The notes beneath the pieces are model-generated. The model saw only the letters and a program-made list of their open reading frames with translations. It searched no databases and was not told the DNA's origin. The translations under genes and the position numbers were made by a program. A DNA stretch of 8,606 bases, taken from positions 1 through 8,606 of the forward strand of contig NZQU01000051.1 in the NCBI GenBank assembly GCA_002696025.1, read 5' to 3'. Origin of the DNA: Crocinitomicaceae bacterium (lineage in GTDB: Bacteria > Bacteroidota > Bacteroidia > Flavobacteriales_D > Crocinitomicaceae). Of this stretch, positions 1 to 7,800 are shown in pieces. Each line of letters opens with the position of its first letter. Within the stretch, counting starts at the first letter, position 1.

Positions 1-350
1 CTGGTATGCCTGAAATGTTAAAACCAAGCTCTGCTATAATGGGAAAAGGATTGGGAGAAGATGTCGCATTGGTTACCGATGGTAGATTTTCAGGAGGAAC
101 TCATGGTTTTGTGGTAGGTCATGTTGCACCAGAAGCATATGAAGGGGGAAACATTGCATTTATTAAAAACAATGACATAATAGAAATAAATGCCAGAAAA
201 AATTCCATTAACATGCAAATTACTGATGAAGAATTAAGTAAAAGAAAGAGCGAGTGGAAAAAACCAAAAGAAAATAAATTATACGGTGTATTAAAAAAAT
301 ACAGAAAACAAGTATCATGTTCATCAATAGGATGTTTAACAGATTTATAA
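1..350 (+). CDS. ilvD: Dihydroxy-acid dehydratase, C-terminal fragment (5' end outside window)
   Basis: This is the last roughly 115 residues of dihydroxy-acid dehydratase, the Fe-S enzyme that dehydrates 2,3-dihydroxy-isovalerate and -methylvalerate to the 2-oxo acids of valine and isoleucine. The frame is open to the left edge (first full codon at 3-5, Gly), so the ATG at 6 is an internal Met of the family's GMPEM motif, not a start. Counting from that Met, the signature TDGRFSGGTHG lies at residues 24-34, with the serine expected to act as catalytic base at 29, and GHVAPEA follows at 38-44. The tail ends in the usual YGVLKKY...VS..S.G..TD pattern, so the C-terminus is complete (TAA at 348-350). 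It is the first visible gene of the ilv operon, 4 nt before ilvB. The Fe-S cysteines and other N-terminal residues lie outside the window. Identity is secure from the motifs. Confidence 0.96.
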   Translation, partial: GMPEMLKPSSAIMGKGLGEDVALVTDGRFSGGTHGFVVGHVAPEAYEGGNIAFIKNNDIIEINARKNSINMQITDEELSKRKSEWKKPKENKLYGVLKKYRKQVSCSSIGCLTDL

Positions 351-354
351 TAAA

Positions 355-2043
355 ATGAATAAAATTACAGGCTCAAAAGCAGTTATAAAGTCTTTATTAA
401 AAGAAAAAGTAGATACCATTTTTGGATATCCAGGCGGAGCCATTATGCCTATTTATGATTCTTTATATGGATATAAAAATGAAATAAACCATGTCTTAGT
501 AAGACATGAACAAGGAGCCATTCATGCTGCTCAAGGATATGCTCGATCAGGAAATAAATGTGGAGTTGTTTTTGCTACTTCAGGTCCTGGTGCAACCAAT
601 TTAATTACCGGTCTTGCTGACGCAATGATAGACTCAACTCCAGTAGTTTGTATTACTGGGCAGGTTCATTCTTCACTTCTAGGTACAGATGCATTTCAAG
701 AAACAGATGTGATCGGAATCTCAATGCCTGTGACTAAATGGAATATTCAAATCACAAATGCAAAAGATATTCCATTTGCAATAGCAAAAGCATTCTACAT
801 AGCCAATTCAGGAAGACCAGGACCTGTGTTAATTGACATAACAAAAGATGCTCAATTTGATGAAATCGAATTTAGTTATAGCTATTGTAATAGAATAAGA
901 AGTTACAAGCCAACACCTAAAATGGATTATTCATTAATTAAAAATGCTTCAGAAATCATTAATATAGCTAGTAAGCCATTGTTACTAATTGGTCAAGGAA
1001 TTATTCTTTCACAAGCTGAAGGCGAACTTTTAAAATTTGTAAATAAATCTGGAATCCCTGTAGCCTCTACTCTACTTGGTTTGGGTTCGTTTCCGAACAA
1101 ACACCCAAATTATGTTGGGTATCTTGGAATGCATGGTAATTATGCCCCAAATATCATGACCAATGAATGTGATGTTCTTATTGCTATAGGGATGAGATTT
1201 GATGATAGAGTAACAGGAAATACAGCACAATATGCAAAACAAGCAAAAGTAATTCATGTTGATATAGACAAATCTGAATTAAATAAAATAATCCCTGCTG
1301 AGGTAGCTATTCATGCAGACGCAAAAAAAGCATTAAGTGAACTTATTAAATTAACAAATACTCAAAACCATTCAAATTGGATTGGTAAATTTAAAATATT
1401 AGAAAAACAAGAATATCAACAAGTAATAAAGAATTCAATTATGCCAGAATCTGGTATGATTAAAATGGCTGAAGTAATCAACTTTTTATCTAAAAAAAAT
1501 GATAAAAATACCGTTATAATTACTGATGTTGGACAGCATCAAATGATTACATCAAGGTACTATAAATACAATCATAGTAAATCAAATATTACTTCTGGAG
1601 GATTGGGTACAATGGGATTTGCATTACCTGCAGCAATAGGTGCAAAACTAGCTGCACAAAAAAAGAATGTTATTGCAATAATTGGAGATGGTGGATTTCA
1701 AATGAATATTCAAGAACTCGGTACCATAATGCAGTCAAAAGTAGATGTGAAAGTGATTATTTTAAATAATAATTTTTTAGGAATGGTAAGACAGTGGCAA
1801 GAAATGTTTTTTGACAAAAGATATTCATTTACAGATATTCAAAATCCAAATTTTATAAAAATTGCCGAAGGATATGGAATAAAAGGTAAAACAATTAAAT
1901 CAAGAGATGATCTTAACAATGGAATTGAAACAATGTTGAAAAGCAAAGGATCATTTATACTTGAGGTCATATGTGAACATGAAGAAAATGTATTTCCAAT
2001 GGTTAAAACTGGAAGTAGTGTCTCAGAAATAATACTTAAGTAA
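355..2043 (+). CDS. ilvB: Acetolactate synthase (acetohydroxyacid synthase), large catalytic subunit
   Basis: This ThDP-dependent cytosolic enzyme decarboxylates pyruvate and condenses it with a second pyruvate (valine/leucine branch) or 2-oxobutanoate (isoleucine branch). At 562 aa it has the normal length. The N-terminal ThDP-binding domain (about 1-168) carries FGYPGG (23-28) and the catalytic glutamate E52 in VRHEQGAIHAAQGYAR, followed by TSGPGATNL. The central FAD-type domain (about 190-325) includes RFDDRVTG (281-288). The C-terminal ThDP domain (about 388-540) has the cofactor motif GDG (444-446) and NNN (471-473), which bind Mg-diphosphate, then GMVRQWQ (476-482) with the tryptophan conserved in anabolic acetohydroxyacid synthases. 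FAD binding and the adjacent ilvN argue for the anabolic enzyme rather than catabolic AlsS. The ATG at 355 fits the family N-terminus and lies 4 nt after the ilvD stop, with only A-rich sequence upstream. Confidence 0.97.
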   Translation: MNKITGSKAVIKSLLKEKVDTIFGYPGGAIMPIYDSLYGYKNEINHVLVRHEQGAIHAAQGYARSGNKCGVVFATSGPGATNLITGLADAMIDSTPVVCITGQVHSSLLGTDAFQETDVIGISMPVTKWNIQITNAKDIPFAIAKAFYIANSGRPGPVLIDITKDAQFDEIEFSYSYCNRIRSYKPTPKMDYSLIKNASEIINIASKPLLLIGQGIILSQAEGELLKFVNKSGIPVASTLLGLGSFPNKHPNYVGYLGMHGNYAPNIMTNECDVLIAIGMRFDDRVTGNTAQYAKQAKVIHVDIDKSELNKIIPAEVAIHADAKKALSELIKLTNTQNHSNWIGKFKILEKQEYQQVIKNSIMPESGMIKMAEVINFLSKKNDKNTVIITDVGQHQMITSRYYKYNHSKSNITSGGLGTMGFALPAAIGAKLAAQKKNVIAIIGDGGFQMNIQELGTIMQSKVDVKVIILNNNFLGMVRQWQEMFFDKRYSFTDIQNPNFIKIAEGYGIKGKTIKSRDDLNNGIETMLKSKGSFILEVICEHEENVFPMVKTGSSVSEIILK

Positions 2044-2045
2044 AA

Positions 2046-2549
2046 ATGAATACATACAACATATCTGTATTTACAGAAAATAATATTGGAATATTAAATA
2101 GGATTACAATCATATTTACAAGAAGACATGTTAATATTCATAGTATAACAGCTTCAGAATGTGAAGAAGATGGAATATATAGATATACAATTGTCATTAA
2201 AAACTCAGAAGAGCAAGTAATAAAAATTGTAAACCAAATTGAAAAGTTAGTTGATGTAATAAAAGCATTTTACTATGAAGATAAGGATGTGGTATATCAG
2301 GAATTAGCGCTCTATAAGTTACCTTATGAAACATTTAAAAATCAAAAAATAAATATACTTCTTAAAAGAAATGATGCAAGAATTATATCGATAGATGAAA
2401 AATTCGTTACTCTTGAAAAAACTGGCAATCCAGAGGAGATATTTGAATTATTTCAAATATTAAAACCTCTTGGAGTATTTGAATATGTAAAGTCAGGAAG
2501 GGTAGCAATTTCAAAACCAATGAAAACTTTAAAAGAATTTTTAACCTAA
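2046..2549 (+). CDS. ilvN: Acetolactate synthase, small regulatory subunit
   Basis: This is the regulatory subunit that binds IlvB, raises its activity and normally confers feedback inhibition by branched-chain amino acids, especially valine. At 167 aa it is in the usual range. The N-terminal ACT domain (about 4-75) shows the ligand-site pattern N..GIL.RI..IF.RR..NI.S (residues 13-33). The C-terminal domain (about 95-160) has the family's EKTG motif (124-127) and ends with a GRVAISK stretch (151-157). It begins 2 nt after the ilvB stop, so the two subunits are probably translationally coupled and made together. The family normally has Arg before the Ser-Gly of the C-terminal motif, whereas Lys is found here (149), a conservative change. 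Whether this subunit senses valine, leucine or isoleucine cannot be read from the sequence. Confidence 0.95.
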   Translation: MNTYNISVFTENNIGILNRITIIFTRRHVNIHSITASECEEDGIYRYTIVIKNSEEQVIKIVNQIEKLVDVIKAFYYEDKDVVYQELALYKLPYETFKNQKINILLKRNDARIISIDEKFVTLEKTGNPEEIFELFQILKPLGVFEYVKSGRVAISKPMKTLKEFLT

Positions 2550-2564
2550 TATTAAAAAAATAAA
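2550..2564 (+). promoter_or_regulatory. ilvN-ilvC spacer: A-rich start context without Shine-Dalgarno
   Basis: This 15-nt gap is the longest in the operon. It is almost pure A/T, ends in TAAA directly before the ATG, and has no AGGAGG-like element. The other three starts (355, 2046, 3611) have the same pattern, with two to four A/T bases (mostly A) between stop and ATG. It fits Bacteroidota initiation, which relies little on Shine-Dalgarno pairing. No promoter or hairpin is visible here. Confidence 0.55.
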
Positions 2565-3608
2565 ATGGCAACAATAAATTTTAGCGGAACCCGTGAAACG
2601 GTCATATTAAGAGATGAATTTACTTTAAAAATGTCTCAAAATAAATTAAGTAACAAAACAATTTCTATAATTGGATATGGTGTTCAAGGTCCTAGTCAGG
2701 CTTTAAATTTAAAGGACAATGGATTTAATGTAATTGTTGGACAGAGAAAAGGAACAAACAGCTGGGAAAAAGCACTAAGAGACAATTGGAAAGAAGGAGT
2801 TGATTTATTTGACATTGAAACAGCTTGTTTAAAATCAGACATTATAATGTACCTTCTTTCTGATGCCGGACAAATAGCATGTTGGAATACAATAAAACCA
2901 TTTTTAACAAAAGGAAAAACACTTTATTTTTCTCATGGATTTGGAATGACATACAATGAACAAACTGGAATTGTTCCCCCAAAAAATGTGAATGTCATCA
3001 TGGTTGCCCCTAAAGGATCTGGAACTTCTTTAAGAAGATTATTTAAAAAAGGTGAAGGAATTAATTCAAGTTATGCTGTCTACAATGACTTCACTGGTGA
3101 TGCTAAAGAAATCGCATTATCTCTTGGTATTGGAATTGGATCTGGATATTTATTTGAAACAGATTTTAAAAAAGAAGTTTTTTCTGATTTAACTGGGGAA
3201 AGAGGTATACTAATGGGTGCATTAGCAGGGATGTTTGAAGCACAATATGATGTCTTAAGAAAAAATGGACACTCACCATCTGAGGCATTCAATGAAACAG
3301 TTGAAGAACTTACACAAAGTTTGATGCCATTAGTCGCTGAAAACGGAATGGATTGGATGTACTCAAATACATCTGTTACAGCACAAAGAGGAGCACTAGA
3401 TTGGAAAAACAAATTTAAGTTAGCAGCCTTACCTGTATTTGATGAATTATACGAGAGCGTTTCATCTGGAAAAGAAGCTGAACGTGTTATTGCTGAATCT
3501 AGCAAAGCAGATTACAGAGAAAACCTTGAGAATGAATTAAAAGAAATAAGAGAATCAGAATTATGGAAAACAGGTTCTGTTGTTAGAAAATTAAGAGCAA
3601 AACAATAA
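2565..3608 (+). CDS. ilvC: Ketol-acid reductoisomerase, short Bacteroidota type
   Basis: This Mg-dependent enzyme isomerises and reduces 2-acetolactate and 2-aceto-2-hydroxybutanoate to the dihydroxy acids used by IlvD. At 347 aa it is slightly longer than class I enzymes (about 330) and far shorter than class II (about 490 or more). The Rossmann domain (about 1-200) has GYGVQG (37-42), a nucleotide-phosphate loop QRKGTNS (60-66) that suggests NADPH, SHGF (123-126) and APKGSGTSLRR (148-158). The knotted helical domain has the metal pair D208 and E212 in SDLTGERG, partner acids at E244/E248, and a substrate-contact serine near S270 in SNTSVTAQRG. These spacings match class I as I recall it. 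The MATINFSGT start resembles Bacteroides homologues, supporting the ATG at 2565. The motifs differ clearly from E. coli-type IlvC and recall plant enzymes. It sits 15 nt after ilvN, the widest gap in the operon. Confidence 0.96.
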   Translation: MATINFSGTRETVILRDEFTLKMSQNKLSNKTISIIGYGVQGPSQALNLKDNGFNVIVGQRKGTNSWEKALRDNWKEGVDLFDIETACLKSDIIMYLLSDAGQIACWNTIKPFLTKGKTLYFSHGFGMTYNEQTGIVPPKNVNVIMVAPKGSGTSLRRLFKKGEGINSSYAVYNDFTGDAKEIALSLGIGIGSGYLFETDFKKEVFSDLTGERGILMGALAGMFEAQYDVLRKNGHSPSEAFNETVEELTQSLMPLVAENGMDWMYSNTSVTAQRGALDWKNKFKLAALPVFDELYESVSSGKEAERVIAESSKADYRENLENELKEIRESELWKTGSVVRKLRAKQ

Positions 3609-3610
3609 AA

Positions 3611-4849
3611 ATGTATTTATTTGATCAATCAGTTTATTCAAGGAAATTACTTGAAAAAGTAATATTAAAAACGCCTTTAGAAAAAAATGAATATTATTCT
3701 AAGCTTAATAATGCCAATATTTATTTCAAAAGAGAAGATCTACAAATTGGAAGATCATATAAAGTAAGAGGAGCCTATTCAAAGATAACTCAACTTAGTG
3801 ATCAAGAAAAAGAAATAGGAATTGTATGTGCAAGTGCAGGCAATCATGCACAAGGAGTTTCGATTGCTTGCTCAATGATAGATATAAAAGGAATTGTTTT
3901 TATGCCTTTAACTACTCCAAAACAAAAAATTAAAAAAGTTCATGATTTTGGAGGTAAAAATATTATAATAAAGCTAGTTGGTGATTCATTTGATGAAACA
4001 AAAAAAATTGCTCTAGATTATTCAAATAAATATAATAAAACCTTCATTCATCCTTTTGATGATGAAAAAGTAATTGCTGGTCAAGGAAGCGTTGGTTTGG
4101 AAATAAATGAACAAATAAATAAAGTAATAGATATTTTAATTGTACCCATAGGTGGTGGCGGTCTTGCAGCAGGATTATGCAGTGTATTTAATGTTTTAAG
4201 CCCGAAGACAAAGATTATAGGAGTTGAACCTGAAGGAGCACCATCAATGACAAATGCTCTTAAAAACAATAAACCAAAAGAAACAAAGTTGACCGATAAT
4301 TTTGTTGATGGTGCCTCTGTAAGTATGGTTGGAGAAATAAACTTTAATATTTGTAAAGACAAATTAAGCAAAATATTAACGATATCTGAAGGCCATATAT
4401 GTAGCATCATATTAAAACTATATAATGAACAAGGAATTGTTATTGAGCCGGCAGGTGCATTAAGCATATGTGCTCTAGAGCTATTAAATGTAAAAGATCA
4501 AAATGTGGTTTGTATTATTAGCGGAGGAAACAACGATATATCAAGAAGCGAAGAAATTAAAGAACGAGCATTAATTTATGAGAATTTAAAGCATTATTTC
4601 TTAATAAATTTCCCACAAAGAGCTGGTGTTCTTAAAGATTTTGTAACAGACGTATTGGGACCTAAAGATGACATTACCTTTTTTCAATTTTCAAAAAAAA
4701 ACAACAAAGAGACTGGTCCAGCAGTTGTTGGAATTGAACTTAATCACAGAAGAAATATTGACGATTTATACCTTAAAATGAAAGAAAGAAATTATCAATA
4801 TGAATACTTAAATGAAAATAGTTTATTATTTAATCAATTGATTGGATAA
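3611..4849 (+). CDS. ilvA: Threonine dehydratase (deaminase), biosynthetic, single-ACT form
   Basis: This PLP enzyme deaminates L-threonine to 2-oxobutanoate, the committed step to isoleucine, and feeds IlvB/IlvN in the same operon. At 412 aa it has a full fold-type II catalytic domain (about 15-320) and one C-terminal ACT domain (about 328-400), unlike the roughly 510 aa E. coli enzyme with two ACT-like units. The PLP lysine is K51 in SYKVRGA. The substrate/PLP loop ASAGNHAQG is at 74-82, the phosphate-binding GGGGLAAG at 181-188 and a conserved ISGGNND at 303-309. The ACT segment begins HYFLINFPQRAGVL and should bind isoleucine, or valine as activator. Catabolic TdcB lacks such a tail. It follows ilvC by 2 nt and is probably the last gene of the operon, because the next gene is convergent and ends 1 bp away. 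The TAA stop (4847-4849) lies inside a hairpin-like palindrome. Confidence 0.95.
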   Translation: MYLFDQSVYSRKLLEKVILKTPLEKNEYYSKLNNANIYFKREDLQIGRSYKVRGAYSKITQLSDQEKEIGIVCASAGNHAQGVSIACSMIDIKGIVFMPLTTPKQKIKKVHDFGGKNIIIKLVGDSFDETKKIALDYSNKYNKTFIHPFDDEKVIAGQGSVGLEINEQINKVIDILIVPIGGGGLAAGLCSVFNVLSPKTKIIGVEPEGAPSMTNALKNNKPKETKLTDNFVDGASVSMVGEINFNICKDKLSKILTISEGHICSIILKLYNEQGIVIEPAGALSICALELLNVKDQNVVCIISGGNNDISRSEEIKERALIYENLKHYFLINFPQRAGVLKDFVTDVLGPKDDITFFQFSKKNNKETGPAVVGIELNHRRNIDDLYLKMKERNYQYEYLNENSLLFNQLIG

Positions 4850-4850
4850 T
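4825..4850 (+). terminator. Imperfect palindrome across the ilvA stop codon; possible weak terminator
   Basis: The arms at 4825-4835 and 4840-4850 can pair as an 11-bp stem with an AATT loop. The core AATCAATTGATT (4832-4843) is a perfect palindrome. On the + strand RNA two of the outer pairs are G-U. The stem is nearly all A-U with a single G-C pair, and no U-tract follows (next bases are TTACCTAAGC). It is therefore a poor classical intrinsic terminator. It is listed because it is the only symmetric structure seen at the convergent ilvA/adhesin junction, where both transcripts must end or overlap. A chance palindrome in AT-rich DNA is quite possible. Confidence 0.25.
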
Positions 4851-7800
4851 TTACCTAAGCAAATTAACATGTCCTGCTACTGCCCTTTCAATACCTTTGT
4901 TAGTTGTAAAGGTTAACTTCCAAGAATATGTTCCTTCTTGAGCAGGTCGGTTTCTATTACCGTGAGTCCCATCCCATTTATCATTAATATTACCTGATGT
5001 ATAAACCAATTCACCCCATCTATCATACACCTTAAAGTCAAAAGATTCAATACTAGCAGGTGATGAAAAAACAGGGAAAAACTGCTCATTAATATCATCT
5101 TCTGTAATCGTAAATGTATTTGGAACATAAAATGCCAATTCATCTAAAAGTTCAAAAGTTAAAATGGCAGTATCAATACATCCATAAACTGTATCAATAG
5201 CAATAAGTGTAACATCATAAGTAGATTCTAATTCCTGAGGATAATTGTGAGATGGATTAACTGCATTTGAATTTGGACTACCATCTCCAAAAAACCAAAT
5301 ATATTCCTGAGCTCCTATTGAGTTATTCATAAATATGATTTGACCAGTATAATAATCAATATTTGCTGTAGTTGAAGTAAAAGAAGCGATAGGATTGGGC
5401 ATCACACAAATAGCACTATCCATTGTCATAGTACCATAACAACCAGTATTTGCCAAAGTTGTTAAACTAACATCATAACACCCCTCTAAATTAAAAGTGT
5501 ATGATACAGAACCACAGCCAACCAAGGTATCTCCATTACCAAAATCCCATACACAAGAGAGTGGGTTTCCTTGACTATTGTTAGTAAAATTAACGGTTAA
5601 AGGAGCACATCCAGTCGAAACATCAAAGAAGAAATCTGTTGCAATTTCCTCAGGCTGGGTAACAATAGCAGCAGTATTAACAACACATCCATTGTTATCT
5701 GTAACAACAACATTGTATGTACCCGCTGATAAAGAATCTATAAAAAGACCTGTTTCACCATTGTCCCACAAAATAGAATATGGAACAGAACCACCTGAAA
5801 TATCAAGCAATATGGTTCCGTCTGAAAGTCCATAACAAGAAACTGGTGTTTCTGTATAAGTCACAACAAGTGGTTGAGCAGGTTCAGTTACATTTACCAC
5901 TGTAAATCCAACACAAGAATTGTCATCAGTTACAGAAAGCTGATAAACGCCAGCACCAATACCTGTTAAATCTTGGGTAGTATCTAGTGTGGGTGTCCAA
6001 AAATAAGTATATGGACCAGTTCCACCAGTAACAGTAACATCAATAGATCCACCAGGCTGACCATTACAAGGTGGAGTTGTAACCAATACAGAAATAAATA
6101 ACGGAGAGCTAGGTTGTGTTAAAGTAATATCTAAAGAATCAACACATCCAACAGAATCAGTTACTACTACAGTATATGTACCCGCAACCAAATTGCTTAT
6201 ATCTTCGGTAAACTCATTATTAGACCAAGCATAAGTATAAGAACCTGTTCCTCCAGAAACAGTAATATCAATACTTCCATTATTATTACCAAAGCAATTA
6301 ATATTTTGATGGGTTTCAAGAATTGTTATGGGTTCCAATGGTTGAGATAATACAATAAGAATGCTATCAATACACCCATTAGAATCAGTTACAACAACTT
6401 GATAAGTGCCTGCAGGTACGTCAACTAAATCTTTAGTTGTTTGACCAGAATTCCAAAGGTATGAATATGGAAATGTACCACCTGAAACTGAAATATTTAT
6501 TGAACCTGTTGAATCACCGTGACAAACAATATCCGTATGAGTTTCTGATATAAATAAAGGAGCCAAAGGCTGAGTCACTGTAAATGTAGAATCAAAAGAA
6601 CAGCTATTAGAATCAATAATAGAAACCGTATAGGTACCTTCTATTAAAGCTGAAATATCTTGTGAAATTTGTCCATTATCCCAAATGTATGAGTAAGGTG
6701 GAGTTCCTCCAGTTACAGTAATATCAATAGCACCGTCTGAACCTGCAAAACAATTAACATTTGAAATCACAGCAGAAACAGTTATAGGGTTAGTAGGTTG
6801 AACAATTGAAATATTAGTATCAACAATACATCCGATAGAATCAGTTACTATAATGTTATAAATACCTGCAAATAATGAATCAATATCCTGAAGTGTATCA
6901 CCCGTTGACCACAAATAACTATAACCTGGCGCACCACCAGTAACATCAATATTTATTAAGCCTGTTGAATCACCATAACAAAGAATATCCTGAGTATTAA
7001 ATGTAATGGTAATGGCAGAAGATGGTTGAGATATAGGAAAACTAATATTTGACATACAACCATTAAAGTCTGTTACATCTAGACTATATGATCCTGCTGG
7101 AATGTTATTTAAGTCTTGAGTTGTACCTCCATTTGACCAAGAGTAAACATAAGGGAATGTTCCTCCTGAAACTGAAATGTCAATGGCACCTGTAGAATCA
7201 CCAAAACATAAGACATCAACAAATGTTCCTGATAAGGCAAGAGGAGACAAGGGTTCAACAACAACAATCGACCCCGAAACTACACACCCATTTGAATCCT
7301 GAACACTAACATCATATGTACCAGCAGGCAACAAACTGATATCTTCTGTTGTTTGACCACTATTCCAATTTACAACATATGGACCCACTCCACCTGTAAT
7401 TGTCATGTCAATACTTCCATCAGACAACCCAAGACAAGAAACATGCGTTGCTGTTAAAAATATAGAAAGAGAAGTAGGCGGTTGAGTTATAATTGTTGAA
7501 TCATCAATTGTACATCCTAAAGAATCTACAACTGTCACATAATATGTTCCTATAACCAAACTATCAATATCTTGAAGAGTATCTCCTGTAGACCATGAGT
7601 ATGAGTAACCTGGAGTACCTCCATCAACAGTCAAATCAATTGAACCATCATTTGCACCAAAACAATTTACATTTGAATTAATGAATGATATTGATAATGC
7701 TGAGTCAGGTTCTTCAACAAACATATCCGTTGTTTCAACACAACCTTCTCCATCGGTTATATCAACTTGATAAAACCCTGCAGTTACATTCAATAAATTT

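Larger units (their letters stand above)
1..4849 (+). other. Branched-chain amino acid operon ilvD-ilvB-ilvN-ilvC-ilvA
   Basis: Five same-strand genes are separated by 4, 2, 15 and 2 nt, leaving no room for internal promoters or terminators between them except within coding sequence. Together they cover the steps from threonine and pyruvate to the 2-oxo acid precursors of isoleucine and valine. The final transaminase (ilvE) and the leu genes are not in the window and may lie to the left. This order is familiar in Bacteroidota. The promoter and any leader or attenuator lie left of the window. Single-transcript status is inferred from the spacing. Confidence 0.88.

Noticed and set aside
6..8. 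ATG as start of a short separate ilvD-like gene
   Set aside because: The preceding Gly codon and the G-M-P-E-M motif belong to the interior of full-length dihydroxy-acid dehydratase; the gene is cut by the window edge, not truncated in the genome as far as can be seen.
1072..1257. 61-codon open frame on the - strand inside ilvB
   Set aside because: It lies fully antisense to a conserved enzyme, has no recognisable motif and is explained by low stop density in the antisense frame.
3080..3505. 141-codon open frame on the - strand inside ilvC
   Set aside because: It is antisense to the conserved knotted domain of IlvC, shows no domain pattern, and its Ser/Pro-rich composition mirrors the sense codons.
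4081..4467. 128-codon open frame on the - strand inside ilvA
   Set aside because: It is antisense to the PLP-binding region, with no motif or start context of its own.
4913..5143. 76-codon open frame on the - strand in another frame of the adhesin's C-terminal domain
   Set aside because: The overlapping frame encodes a well-conserved secretion domain; the alternative has no recognisable features.
5578..5835. 85-codon open frame on the + strand opposite the adhesin
   Set aside because: It is antisense to the repeat 13/PKD region and arises from the stop-poor complementary sequence of the array.
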